From the NCBI RefSeq assembly GCF_000427685.1, contig NZ_KE386573.1, positions 1,844,938 through 1,908,937 on the forward strand: a stretch of DNA of 64,000 bases, written 5' to 3'. Shown here piece after piece: positions 16,957 through 25,294 of this stretch. A program made the position numbers and the translations under genes. The notes under the pieces were generated by a model. It was not told the origin of the DNA. It did not search any database and worked only from the letters and a program-made list of their open reading frames with translations. This DNA comes from Haloplanus natans DSM 17983 (lineage in GTDB: Archaea > Halobacteriota > Halobacteria > Halobacteriales > Haloferacaceae). Position 1 is the first letter of the stretch. Every line of letters begins with the position of its first letter.

Positions 16957-18086
16957 GCGGCGACGGCGAGTTCGCCGCCCGCGTCGAAGCCATCTCCATC
17001 AGCGGCATCCGCGAGGTGTTCGAGGCTGCCGGCGACGACGCCATCAACCTCGGTCTCGGCCAACCGGACTTCCCGGCGCCGACCCACGCCCGGCAGGCGG
17101 CCGTCGAGGCAATCGAGGCCGGGAAGGCCGACGCCTACACGAGCAACAAGGGGATCGAGTCCCTGCGCGAGGCCATCGCCGCGAAACACCGACGCGATCA
17201 GGGGATCGACGTCGACCCCGGCGATATCGTCGCGACGGCCGGCGGGAGCGAGGCGCTCCACCTCGCCATCGAGGCGCACGTCGACCCCGGCGAGGAGGTC
17301 ATCTTCCCCGATCCGGGCTTCGTCTCCTACGACGCGCTGACCAAGGTGGCCGGCGGGACGCCCAAGCCCGTCCCCCTGCGTGACGACCTGACGCTCGATC
17401 CGGCGACGGTCGAGGAGGCCATCACCGACGACACGGCGATGTTCGTCGTCAACAGCCCCGGCAACCCGACGGGTGCGGTGTCGCCCGAAGCCGACATCCG
17501 CGAGTTCGCCCGCATCGCCGACGAACACGACGTGGTCTGTCTCTCCGACGAAGTGTACGAACCCTTCGTCTTCGAGGGCGCCCACCACTCCCCCATCTCC
17601 TACGCCGACACCGACAGCGTGGTCGTCGTCAACGGCTGTTCGAAGACCTACTCGATGACCGGGTGGCGACTGGGGTGGGTGGTCGCCTCCACCCGTCGGA
17701 TCGAGCGGATGCTCCGCGTCCACCAGTACGTGCAGGCCTGCGCGTCGGCGCCGGCGCAGTACGCCGCCGAGGCCGCCCTCACCGGCCCACAGGGCGTCAT
17801 CGACGAGATGCGCGAGACGTTCGAGGAGCGCCGGAACCTCCTTTTGAGTCGCTTCGAGGAGATGGGCGTCGAAGTGCCGAGACCGAAGGGCGCGTTCTAC
17901 GCGATGCCGAAGGTGCCCGAGGGGTTCGTCGACGCCTGCATCGACCGCGGCGTCGTCGTCGTCCCCGGCGAGGCGTTCGGCGACGGGGGGGCTGGACACG
18001 CGCGCCTCTCCTACGCCAACGACACCGAGTCGCTCCGCGAGGCGCTTGACGTGATGGAGCGAGTGCTGACCGACCTGCGCGCGTAG
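16953..18086 (+). CDS. PLP-dependent aminotransferase (class I/II)
   Basis: 377 aa. It has the fold-type I signatures: LGLGQPDFPAP near the N-terminus, NSPGNPTG, SDEVYEPF, and the PLP-lysine motif CSKTYSMTGWRLGW. Likely transfers the amino group of aspartate or an aromatic/branched amino acid; specificity is not decided by sequence inspection. Coupled to the preceding 52-aa gene. Confidence 0.9.
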   Translation: MSGDGEFAARVEAISISGIREVFEAAGDDAINLGLGQPDFPAPTHARQAAVEAIEAGKADAYTSNKGIESLREAIAAKHRRDQGIDVDPGDIVATAGGSEALHLAIEAHVDPGEEVIFPDPGFVSYDALTKVAGGTPKPVPLRDDLTLDPATVEEAITDDTAMFVVNSPGNPTGAVSPEADIREFARIADEHDVVCLSDEVYEPFVFEGAHHSPISYADTDSVVVVNGCSKTYSMTGWRLGWVVASTRRIERMLRVHQYVQACASAPAQYAAEAALTGPQGVIDEMRETFEERRNLLLSRFEEMGVEVPRPKGAFYAMPKVPEGFVDACIDRGVVVVPGEAFGDGGAGHARLSYANDTESLREALDVMERVLTDLRA

Positions 18087-18269
18087 CGCCGTCTTTGCGG
18101 TAGGCCGATCACTTAGGCGACGACCCGCCACGGTCACCGTCGAGGCGTTCGCCCTCGACGGGAGAATAAACTCGAATAAACTGGTCCGAGTGGCACGAAC
18201 GCTACGTTAAACTATCCACGCGTCGTAAGTTTCTTCGCCCGCTGACGATTCGGGCGGCAACCCCCTCCC
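18087..18269. other. Convergent intergenic region
   Basis: It lies between the 3' ends of the aminotransferase and YchF. It contains a 10-bp-period direct repeat GAATAAACT (18164-18172 and 18174-18182) and a 6-bp perfect hairpin CGCCCG/CGGGCG (18236-18256) just beyond the YchF stop, a possible 3'-end structure. Confidence 0.4.
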
Positions 18270-19451
18270 TCACTTCGCGGTGCTGACGATTTTGATGACG
18301 TCGCCTTCGGACAGGTCGTGGTCTTCGCCGATCCGGCGGTCCGACCGGGCGTCGACAGCGTGGAGGTAGCCCTCCCCGATGTCGGTGTGGATGGCGTAGG
18401 CGAGATCCGGCGGCGTCGACTCGCGGGGCAGGAGGACGGCGTCGGGCAGGACATTCCCGCTTCCGTCGGTCCATTTCGTCTCGTTTTGCACCGGAAAGAC
18501 GGTGATGCGATCGAGCAGGTCGTAGACGGCGTGGTCGATGGCGGCCTGCACGCCCGTGCCGCCGTACGTCTCCATCACGTCACGGATGCGGTTCAGGCCC
18601 TCGCGCTGGGCGTCGGTCACGTCGCCGATGATTTCGAAGTCCGTGTCCCCGGGGTCGTAGTCGACGACGCCGGCTTCCGCCGCGGTGCGCAGGGCGAGTT
18701 CGCCGTCCGCCGTCGCGGGGATCACGGGTTTGTCCGTCTCGCGGAGGCGCCGCATGTTCTCCGGCGGCGCCACGTCGGCCTTGTTGGCGACGACGACGAG
18801 GGGTTTGGTGCGCGCGCGAATCTCGCGGGCGAGTTCGGCGCGATTCTCGTCGGTCCACTGGATCGGGTCCTCGGGGTAGTCGAGCGTACGGAGGCTGGCA
18901 GCCACGTCGGCAACTGTCGCTCCGAACCCCGTGAGCAGTTCCGTCAGCGCCTCGTCGATGTCGAACTCCGGTGATCGGGACTTTCGCTCGACGGACTCCC
19001 AGTTGCGGGAAATGATCCCCGCGAGCCACTGGTCCATCTCGCGTTCGACGAAGTCGACTTCCTCGACGGGGTCGTACGTGCCGACTTCGACGGGGTCGCC
19101 CTCGGCGTTCGTCCCGCCGGAGGCGTCGACGACGTTCAGGATGGCGTCCGCGTTCGTGAGTTCGTCGAGAAACTGGTTGCCGAGCCCCTTCCCCTCGTGG
19201 GCGCCCGGCACTAGCCCCGCCACGTCGAGGAGTTCGACGGGGACGTACCGCTTCCCGTCGTGACAGCGCTCGTTGCCACACCGCTCGTCGCGGGCGAGAC
19301 AGGGACACTCCGTGCGGGCGTGGGTGACGCCGCGGTTGGCGTCGATGGTGGTGAAGGGGTAGTTCGCCACGTCGACGTCCGCGCGCGTCGCCGCCTTGAA
19401 AACCGTAGACTTGCCCGCGTTGGGCTTGCCCGCGAGCGCGAGAGAGAGCAT
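18270..19451 (-). CDS. ychF: YchF-type Obg-family GTPase/ATPase
   Basis: 393 aa P-loop protein. G1 is GKPNAGKST (8-16), G3 lies in DVAGLVPGAHEGKGLG, and NKAD is the G4-like motif. An insertion with four cysteines (CPCLARDERCGNERC) follows G2, and a TGS domain (about 320-393) ends the protein. YchF homologues bind ribosomes and hydrolyse ATP; the archaeal role is translation-associated by inference. Confidence 0.88.
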   Translation of the reverse strand: MLSLALAGKPNAGKSTVFKAATRADVDVANYPFTTIDANRGVTHARTECPCLARDERCGNERCHDGKRYVPVELLDVAGLVPGAHEGKGLGNQFLDELTNADAILNVVDASGGTNAEGDPVEVGTYDPVEEVDFVEREMDQWLAGIISRNWESVERKSRSPEFDIDEALTELLTGFGATVADVAASLRTLDYPEDPIQWTDENRAELAREIRARTKPLVVVANKADVAPPENMRRLRETDKPVIPATADGELALRTAAEAGVVDYDPGDTDFEIIGDVTDAQREGLNRIRDVMETYGGTGVQAAIDHAVYDLLDRITVFPVQNETKWTDGSGNVLPDAVLLPRESTPPDLAYAIHTDIGEGYLHAVDARSDRRIGEDHDLSEGDVIKIVSTAK

Positions 19452-19530
19452 AGTGGACTCTGGTCGGTCGCGGGGAATTTAGTTTCGGTCGACTCGACGC
19501 GGGATCGGTGTTGGTGGTAACATTTACGCA

Positions 19531-19544
19531 GTAGAAGATACTAC
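19531..19544 (+). promoter_or_regulatory. Candidate operator/promoter of vapBC
   Basis: The inverted repeat GTAG-AAGATA-CTAC ends 8 bp before the vapB ATG at 19552, with AT-rich TAACATTTACG (about 19518-19528) as the TATA region. The placement suits autorepression by a ribbon-helix-helix antitoxin. Confidence 0.4.
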
Positions 19545-19551
19545 CGACCGT

Positions 19552-19827
19552 ATGGCCACGTCGGTGAAGATGGACGACGACACCAAGGCCCGTCTCGAAC
19601 GGCTACAGGCCGAAATTCGGCTGCAAACGGGGAGAAGAGTCACCCAGCAGGAACTGCTGGCGCGACTCGTCGAGGAGGCAATCGAGTCCAAGGCCGACCT
19701 CGTCGACTCGTTCCGCGAGGAGCGCGTACCCCTCGCTGACGCCGAACGCGAAGCGTTTCACGAGGGGATGGTCTCCTCCGGGACTACGACGAGCGAGGAG
19801 GACATCGACGACGTGCTGTACGGATGA
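19552..19827 (+). CDS. VapB-type ribbon-helix-helix antitoxin
   Basis: 91 aa. The N-terminal region (MATSVKMDDDTKARLERL) has the RHH beta-strand and first helix; the rest is helical and acidic, expected to wrap the toxin. It directly precedes a PIN-domain gene with ATGA overlap (19824-19827), the classic VapBC layout. Confidence 0.82.
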   Translation: MATSVKMDDDTKARLERLQAEIRLQTGRRVTQQELLARLVEEAIESKADLVDSFREERVPLADAEREAFHEGMVSSGTTTSEEDIDDVLYG

Positions 19828-20252
19828 GCGTCCTCGTCGACACGGGCGTGTTCTTCGCGCATCACGATACGGACGCGGAGCGACACGAGGCGGCCGTCGA
19901 CGCGTTCGACGAACTGCTCGACGGGGCGTACGGCCAGCCCTACACGAACGATTACGTACTGGACGAGACGGTGACGCTCACGCGGACGCGAACGGGATCG
20001 TTCGGGGCGGCGAACACCGTCGCCAAGCGAATCCTCGGCGACGGATCGTTTCCACAGACCGTCGAGACCTTACACGTCGAACCGGACGACGTTCGGGCGT
20101 CGCTCGCTGTCTTTCGTCGGTACGACGATCACGACCTGAGTTTCACCGACGCGACGATCGTCGCGCAGTGTGAGTCGCGGGGCATCGACGCCGTGTTGAG
20201 TTTCGACACCGACTTCGACGGACTCGTCGACCGCATCGAACCGGGACGGTAA
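19824..20252 (+). CDS. VapC-type PIN-domain ribonuclease toxin
   Basis: 142 aa PIN domain. Acidic active-site residues are seen at Asp6 (LVDTG), Glu48 (LDETV), Asp109 (SFTDA) and Asp128/Asp130 (SFDTDFD). The arrangement is that of intact VapC RNases, which cleave tRNA or rRNA. Its start overlaps the antitoxin stop, so both are co-expressed. Confidence 0.88.
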   Translation: MSVLVDTGVFFAHHDTDAERHEAAVDAFDELLDGAYGQPYTNDYVLDETVTLTRTRTGSFGAANTVAKRILGDGSFPQTVETLHVEPDDVRASLAVFRRYDDHDLSFTDATIVAQCESRGIDAVLSFDTDFDGLVDRIEPGR

Positions 20253-20271
20253 ACGGCTCGTCGACTCTCAG

Positions 20272-21123
20272 TCACTCGATCTCCCGTTTCGCCTCGGGCC
20301 GAACGATCCGCATCTCGCCACGCGACCGAATCGAGCCGTCGACCACCGCGTCCTCGTGGAGTTCGAGGTCGGTACAGGAGACGTCGCCGAGGACGCGCAC
20401 GCCGTCGGCCAGTTCGACGGTGCCGCCGCGGGTGGTCACGTCGCCGTGGATACGGGTGCCCGACTCGACGGCGATGTCGCCGCGGGCGCGCAAACTCCCG
20501 AAGACGTTGTTGTCGGCGCCCATGTCGATGGATTTCGCGCGGACGTTGCCGTGGAGCCGACAGCCGTCGCCGACGTGGGCGGGCGTCGACACCTGCCACG
20601 AGTCGTCGGAGACGTCGCCGCCGCGGGGGATCACCAGCGGGTCGTCGGGGGCGTCGCCGCCGAGAGCCTCCGCGATTTCGTCGGCGGCGTCCGTCTCCCC
20701 CACCCGCAGGAGTTGCGAGAGGACGATGAAATAGAAGACGAGCGTCGGGACGGGGTTCCGGATGACGATCCAGCCGTTGGCCTCGAACCCCTCCTCTATC
20801 TCCACGTCGTCGCCGATGTCCAGGTCGCCCGAGACCATCAGCTGTCCGCCGACGTGGACGCGTTCGCCGAGGTAGGCGTCGTCGCCGACGAGGACGTTCC
20901 CGGCCACGTCACACCACATATCGAGCCGGCAGTCGCCCTCGGCCTCGATGTCGCCGCCGAAGCGGACGCGCTCGCCCGCGACGACGTTGCGGCCGCGGAC
21001 GCCGAACTCGACGGTGCTCTGCCCGCCGACGATCACGTCCCCATCGACGACCAGGTCGTGCTCCTCGACGGTCGTCCCGTCCGGAATCTCCAGCGCATCG
21101 AGGGGGTCCCTCCCGAGTGCCAC
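20272..21123 (-). CDS. Bactofilin-like polymer-forming protein with central hydrophobic segment
   Basis: 283 aa, GTG start. Repeated beta-helix-type turns (VVDGDVIVGGQSTVEF, VGDDAYLGERVHVGG, IHGDVTTRGGTVELADG) resemble bactofilins. Two such blocks flank a hydrophobic segment near residues 120-140 (NPVPTLVFYFIVLSQLLRVG), which could anchor the filament to the membrane. It may belong to the recently described haloarchaeal halofilin-type cytoskeletal proteins; that link is recalled, not checked. The GTG at 21123 is supported by a TATA element at 21144-21153. Confidence 0.72.
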   Translation of the reverse strand: MALGRDPLDALEIPDGTTVEEHDLVVDGDVIVGGQSTVEFGVRGRNVVAGERVRFGGDIEAEGDCRLDMWCDVAGNVLVGDDAYLGERVHVGGQLMVSGDLDIGDDVEIEEGFEANGWIVIRNPVPTLVFYFIVLSQLLRVGETDAADEIAEALGGDAPDDPLVIPRGGDVSDDSWQVSTPAHVGDGCRLHGNVRAKSIDMGADNNVFGSLRARGDIAVESGTRIHGDVTTRGGTVELADGVRVLGDVSCTDLELHEDAVVDGSIRSRGEMRIVRPEAKREIE

Positions 21124-21143
21124 GCGGGTTCTTTCGCACTTCT

Positions 21144-21153
21144 CGTATTAAAA
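21144..21153 (-). promoter_or_regulatory. TATA element of the bactofilin-like gene
   Basis: Minus-strand TTTTAATACG lies 21-30 nt upstream of the GTG start at 21123, typical of a leaderless transcript. It also favours this start over any internal ATG. Confidence 0.55.
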
Positions 21154-21277
21154 CGGCCGTCAGACGCAAGGCTGACGGTGTGGCCGTCGACGGCGAGGAG
21201 CCACGCTCCGTGGCCACGGACGCCGCCGACGCCCGCGTGACGGCAGGGTTTTTTGCGGCCGTCGACTACGGCCCGCC

Positions 21278-21475
21278 ATGACCGCGCTCTCCTTCGACGA
21301 GAACGGCGTCGACGTCGTCTACGAGGGAACCGAATTCCGACTGGAGAAGTCCCTGATCGAGGAGGCGGTCGGGAAGTCGTACCCGGACGTGACCGACCAC
21401 GAGGTGTTACAGATGGTCGAGAAAAGCCCCGCACTCAGCGGCGAACCGCGGCGGATCGGCGATATTATCCGCTAG
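21278..21475 (+). CDS. DUF5800 family small protein
   Basis: 65 aa, acidic. The sequence (LSFDENGVDVVYEGTEF then VTDHEVLQMVEKSP) matches my recollection of the haloarchaeal DUF5800 family, whose function is unknown. It lies between the divergent bactofilin-like gene and the convergent glycosyltransferase, overlapping the latter's stop by 4 bp. Confidence 0.75.
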   Translation: MTALSFDENGVDVVYEGTEFRLEKSLIEEAVGKSYPDVTDHEVLQMVEKSPALSGEPRRIGDIIR

Positions 21476-22200
21476 GTACGCTCCACGCGGTCGGTCGTCG
21501 TCACCGAATCGAGCGAGGTGCCGAAGCGTTCCTCGATACCGATTCGGAGGATGGATTTCGCGATGGCGGCGCCGCCGCGGAACGGATCGAGTTTCGTCTC
21601 GCCCGCTCGCTCGTCGTAGTCGATGGGCACCTCCGTCACTCGGTCGTTGCGGGCGACGGGACGCATCAGGAGTTCCGCCGAGAGGCCCGTATTCTCGGTC
21701 CACTCGATGCGGTGGAGCAGGTCGCGCCGGTAGGCGCGCATCCCCGTCGTCACGTCGTGGAGTCGGCGACCGAGGAGGACGCTGGCGAGACCCGCGAACG
21801 CGCGGTTCCCGAGTCGGTTGAGCGCCGGCATCGTCTCCGGGCCGGGCGTGATCCGGTCGCCGCTCACCACGTCGTACCCCTCGTTGATGCGGTCGAGAAA
21901 GTCCGGAATCCGCTCCATCGGGTAGGTGTCGTCACAGTCGGTGGTGACGATCACCGGCCGATCCGGCGTGAGGACGGCCTCACGGACGGCGACGCCGTAG
22001 CCCTGTGGCTCCTGTTCGATCACTCGGGCACCCATCCCGCGCGCAATCGCCGGCGTCCGGTCGCTCGATCCGTCGACACAGACCACCTCGGCCCGGCCGT
22101 CGGTCACCCGGTCGATGTCCGCGAGTACGCTCCCGATGGCCTCCTCCTCGTTGTACGTCCCCATGACGACGGCCACGTCGTCGACGGTGTACTCGTCCAT
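21472..22200 (-). CDS. GT2-family glycosyltransferase (dolichyl-phosphate sugar synthase-like)
   Basis: 242 aa GT-A fold enzyme. It has VVMGTYNEEEAIG at the N-terminus, VDGSSDRT, and the metal/nucleotide motif TTDCDDTYPMERIPDF. The length and lack of C-terminal membrane helices match dolichyl-phosphate mannose/glucose synthases used in archaeal surface N-glycosylation; the sugar is unknown. A perfect DtxR-like palindrome sits at 22232-22247, near its promoter position. Confidence 0.85.
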   Translation of the reverse strand: MDEYTVDDVAVVMGTYNEEEAIGSVLADIDRVTDGRAEVVCVDGSSDRTPAIARGMGARVIEQEPQGYGVAVREAVLTPDRPVIVTTDCDDTYPMERIPDFLDRINEGYDVVSGDRITPGPETMPALNRLGNRAFAGLASVLLGRRLHDVTTGMRAYRRDLLHRIEWTENTGLSAELLMRPVARNDRVTEVPIDYDERAGETKLDPFRGGAAIAKSILRIGIEERFGTSLDSVTTTDRVERT

Positions 22201-22231
22201 ATCCGTACCAACGAGTCCCCGTACTTGAGCG

Positions 22232-22247
22232 TTTAGGTTTGCCTAAA
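22232..22247 (-). promoter_or_regulatory. DtxR/SirR-like palindrome before the glycosyltransferase
   Basis: TTTAGG-TTTG-CCTAAA is a perfect 6+6 palindrome. Its centre spacing equals that of the DtxR-family consensus. It sits 32-47 bp upstream of the glycosyltransferase ATG, across the stop codon of the upstream gene. Regulation by a metal-dependent repressor is inference. Confidence 0.45.
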
Positions 22248-22992
22248 ACGTCGCGTCGGCGGGACAGCAGGTGTCGTGGAGGCGTGTCGTGACCAGATCG
22301 GCGAGTCGTTCGAGGTTCTCCGTGTCCTCGCGGTTGTACGAGACGAGCGTATCGAGGGCGTCGTCGTCGCCGCGTTCGTACTCCCGCCAGAGGCGGACGG
22401 CGTCCTCGCCGGAGATGTCGGGGCGGTCGCGGTCTATTCCCACAGCCGTCTCGATGCGCTTGAGGCCGCCGGTCAGGTCGAGGCGCCGACAGGGGTACAT
22501 CAAGTCGAGGTGGGGGGCATCGATGGAGAGCGGGAACGACTCCTCGAGGAAGGGCACGTCGAAGCGGGCGCCGTTGAACGAGACGATCAGCGGGGCGTCC
22601 GCGAACTGCTCGCGGAGCGCCCCGGCGGTGAGGTTGTCGCCGCGGACGAGCGTCGTCGTCTCGCCGTCGCGGTAGCAACTGACCGTCGTCACGTCGTTGC
22701 GCGCGGCGTCGAGGCCGGTGGTCTCGATGTCGAAGAAACAGGCATCGTCGCGGAAGTTCTCGTAGAGACGCCAGCGCTCGCCGGCGGGGAAGGCCTCGTC
22801 GAAAAAGCGGGCGTCGCCCCGTCGGAGGTGGTCGGTCGCCACGTCGACGAAGTCGTGGATACGGTCGGCGGTCGTCGGACCGACGACGGAGCCGTCGAAC
22901 GCGTCCCAGTGGGTGACGCCGGCCTCCCAGAGGCGGCGCTCGGTCGTCTCGCCGACGCCCCGGATCGGGATGAAACTGTTCTCGATGCGCAC
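22243..22992 (-). CDS. RNase H-like (DEDD) 3'-5' exonuclease domain protein with helix-hairpin-helix
   Basis: 249 aa. The N-terminus contains an HhH-like segment (FIPIRGVGETTERRLWEAGV). Then comes an RNase_H_2/YprB-like exonuclease: FFDIETTGLDA (first D-E), VSFNGARFDVPFLEE, HLDLMYPCRR and YNREDTENL, which supply the DEDD carboxylates. Probably acts on DNA or RNA during repair or processing. Confidence 0.82.
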   Translation of the reverse strand: MRIENSFIPIRGVGETTERRLWEAGVTHWDAFDGSVVGPTTADRIHDFVDVATDHLRRGDARFFDEAFPAGERWRLYENFRDDACFFDIETTGLDAARNDVTTVSCYRDGETTTLVRGDNLTAGALREQFADAPLIVSFNGARFDVPFLEESFPLSIDAPHLDLMYPCRRLDLTGGLKRIETAVGIDRDRPDISGEDAVRLWREYERGDDDALDTLVSYNREDTENLERLADLVTTRLHDTCCPADATF

Positions 22993-23029
22993 ACCGGTAG
23001 TGGTGAGCCGGGGGTCAAAAACGTCGCGT

Positions 23030-23809
23030 TTACGCGAACGGCGAGGGCGAACCCAGCCCGGGCGACCAGCCGTCGGGTTTCAACTGAACGTACGCCCGCG
23101 CGCCGATGGCGACACCGATCAGGCCCGCCACGGCGCCGAGGGCGACGCTGACCGCGGTGACGACGAGCGTCGGCGCGCCGACGAATCCGAGCAGGATGCC
23201 GGGGACGGCACTCGCCAGTCCGATGGCGAAGATGACGAGCAAGAGGAGAAAGACGGCGAGTCGGTCCCCCTTCGTCAGCTCCCAGCCGGTCCGCAGGGCG
23301 TCGATGGCGTTTCTCTCCTCGACGATCACCTCGAACTGGACGAAATAGAGCGCCACGGCGAGGTAGATGCCCGGGATGACGAGCAGGATTGCACCGAGGC
23401 CGATCAACACGTTGACGACGAAGCCGGCGACGAGGGCGTTGAGCACCACCCACGGCAGGTGGCTGGTCAGCCCCGTCGGGAACGACGCCCGGGCGTCGCT
23501 GACGAACGTCCGGATGGCGACGACGCCGACGACCTGTGCGAGCACGACCTGTGCCAGAAAGAGGGCAACCGCGACGGGGAGGCTCACGTCGAGGGCGAAT
23601 GCGCCTCCGCCCATCCCGGGCGTCGTCGGCGCGGTGGCGTCGGCGGGTATCGTCGTCTGGAGGGCGTCGACGACGGCGCGGCTGAGTGTACTCCCGATGA
23701 CGGTCGATATCGTGCCGATGGCGAGGTACACCGCGAACAGGATGGCCGCGACGCGAGTCGGGAGGCGGGCGAGTCCGTCCTCGAGGGCAGCGGGGATGTC
23801 GAGCGACAT
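23030..23809 (-). CDS. Multi-spanning membrane protein (DUF7847-like)
   Basis: About 259 aa with five or six hydrophobic helices (for example AAILFAVYLAIGTIST, VALFLAQVVLAQVVGVVAI, VFLLLLVIFAIGLAS) and an amphipathic start SLDIPAALEDGLARL. It resembles haloarchaeal integral proteins related to the membrane domain of GdpP/glycerophosphodiester proteins. Function not known. The start is set at 23809 because the 30 upstream residues are not membrane-like and run into the coaBC promoter. Confidence 0.72.
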   Translation of the reverse strand: MSLDIPAALEDGLARLPTRVAAILFAVYLAIGTISTVIGSTLSRAVVDALQTTIPADATAPTTPGMGGGAFALDVSLPVAVALFLAQVVLAQVVGVVAIRTFVSDARASFPTGLTSHLPWVVLNALVAGFVVNVLIGLGAILLVIPGIYLAVALYFVQFEVIVEERNAIDALRTGWELTKGDRLAVFLLLLVIFAIGLASAVPGILLGFVGAPTLVVTAVSVALGAVAGLIGVAIGARAYVQLKPDGWSPGLGSPSPFA

Positions 23810-23921
23810 GAGGGCAGGTCGACGGACTCGGCCGACGGACAAATAGGTGCGGGACACGGCGCCGTCGTCGCTCGCGACGCCGGCGTGTGCCAGGGGCACA
23901 CGGCGGCCGGGACGGCCGACG

Positions 23922-23930
23922 CTTAATACC
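23922..23930 (+). promoter_or_regulatory. TATA element of coaBC
   Basis: CTTAATACC lies about 25-30 nt upstream of the coaBC ATG at 23953, consistent with a leaderless transcript and with that start rather than 23887. Confidence 0.5.
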
Positions 23931-23952
23931 CTCGCTACGGAAAGGGGGACGA

Positions 23953-25122
23953 ATGCTGGCAGACACCAACGTCGCCCTGGGCGTCACCGGGAGTATCGCG
24001 ACGGTGAAGACGGTGGAACTCGCCCACGAACTCCGCCGGGAGGGGGCGAGCGTCCGCGCCGTCACGACGCCGAGTGCGACGGGCATCGTCCATCCCTGGG
24101 CACTGGAGTTCGCGACGGAGCGCCCGCCGGTGACGGAGATCACGGGCGCGGTCGAACACGTCGCCCTCTGCGGGCGCGAGGGCTGGGCCGACGTGCTCCT
24201 GATCGCGCCCGCGACGGCGAACACGGTGGGAAAGATCGCCGCCGCCGTCGACGATACGCCCGTGACGACGTGTGCGACGACCGCCCTCGGCGCCGGGGTG
24301 CCGGTCGTGATCGCTCCCGCGATGCACGAACCGATGTACGACCATCCCGGCGTGCTAGAGGCCATCGACGCCGTCGAATCCTGGGGCGTCGACTTCGTCG
24401 ACCCGCGGATCGAGGAGGGGAAAGCGAAGATAGCGAGCGAGGACGCCATCGTGACCGCGACGGCGCGGGCGACGACGCCAGCGACGCTTTCGGGCCAACA
24501 CGTCGTCGTCACCAGCGGCGCGACGACGGAGTCGATCGACCCCATCCGGACGCTCTCGAACCGCGCCTCCGGGCGGACCGGCCGCGCCGTCGCCCGCGCC
24601 TGCTACGTCCGGGGCGCCGACGTGACGCTCGTCCACGACGGCCCGGACGTGCCCTACGCCGACGTGCGCCGCGCCGAGAGCGCGGCCGCGATGCTCGACG
24701 CCGTGAAGTTGGCGGTCGGCGGCGACGGTGTCGCCCCCGCGGACGCCCTCGTCTCCGCCGCCGCCATCTCCGATTTCACGGTCGAGACGGCACCCGAGAA
24801 GATCCGGTCGGGCAAGCCCCGGACCCTCGATCTGGAGCCGACGCCGAAACTGCTCGATACCGTTCGCGACGCCCATCCCGACCTCACGATGGTCGGGTTC
24901 AAAGCCGAGACGAGCGGCGACGACGACGCGATGGTCGCGCAAGCACGCGCGCTCCGGGACCGGGTGGGTCTCGCCTTCGTCGTCGCCAACGACGCCACGG
25001 CCGTGATGGGCGGGTCGGGGACGCGGGCGCTCGTCGTCGATGACGGGGTCGAGACGTACGCGGGATCGAAAGCCGGCCTCGGCGACCGCGTCGCGGACGG
25101 GGTCGCGGCGGCACTGGAGTGA
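23953..25122 (+). CDS. coaBC: Bifunctional phosphopantothenoylcysteine decarboxylase / phosphopantothenate-cysteine ligase
   Basis: 389 aa, the usual CoaBC length. The N-terminal flavoprotein domain has GVTGSIATVKT, PATANTVGKIA and the PAMHEPMY motif of the decarboxylase. The C-terminal ligase has VVVTSGATTESIDPIRTL, NRASGRTG and VGFKAETSG. It catalyses two central steps of coenzyme A synthesis. A palindromic element begins at its stop codon. Confidence 0.92.
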   Translation: MLADTNVALGVTGSIATVKTVELAHELRREGASVRAVTTPSATGIVHPWALEFATERPPVTEITGAVEHVALCGREGWADVLLIAPATANTVGKIAAAVDDTPVTTCATTALGAGVPVVIAPAMHEPMYDHPGVLEAIDAVESWGVDFVDPRIEEGKAKIASEDAIVTATARATTPATLSGQHVVVTSGATTESIDPIRTLSNRASGRTGRAVARACYVRGADVTLVHDGPDVPYADVRRAESAAAMLDAVKLAVGGDGVAPADALVSAAAISDFTVETAPEKIRSGKPRTLDLEPTPKLLDTVRDAHPDLTMVGFKAETSGDDDAMVAQARALRDRVGLAFVVANDATAVMGGSGTRALVVDDGVETYAGSKAGLGDRVADGVAAALE

Positions 25123-25199
25123 TACGGTTTGCTGTGAGTCCGCACTGGTGGCTCGCCACGGCGGGCGAACCACCAGTAACTACGTACAGAAATCCGTCT
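25122..25199. repeat. Palindromic intergenic element, copy A
   Basis: The left arm (25122-25157) starts with the last base of the coaBC stop: ATACGG, ..., GGTGGCTCGCC. The right arm is its imperfect reverse complement, ending AATCCGT at 25191-25197. The left arm matches the left arm of copy B at 49025 at 26 of 36 positions with no gaps. It may form a long hairpin in RNA or be a miniature mobile element. Confidence 0.7.
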
Positions 25200-25242
25200 G
25201 CGGAATTCGTCGGTCCCGGGCGGTGTCACGGCCCCGACGGGT

Positions 25243-25255
25243 GTTGTATAGCAAT
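25243..25255 (+). promoter_or_regulatory. Promoter region of the Mrp antiporter operon
   Basis: GTTGTATAGCAAT is the main AT-rich element in the gap, about 90 nt ahead of the first antiporter gene, giving a leader of ~65 nt. The leader holds a 19-codon ORF (25295-25351) that overlaps the start of the first gene. Confidence 0.45.
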
Positions 25256-25294
25256 AGTTATCAAACCGGAACCGAACGCTACAGAGTGACAAGA

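Noticed and set aside
22689-24545. 618-codon minus-strand ORF
   Set aside because: Runs through several real genes in another frame and has shadow-like Arg/Ser/Pro composition.
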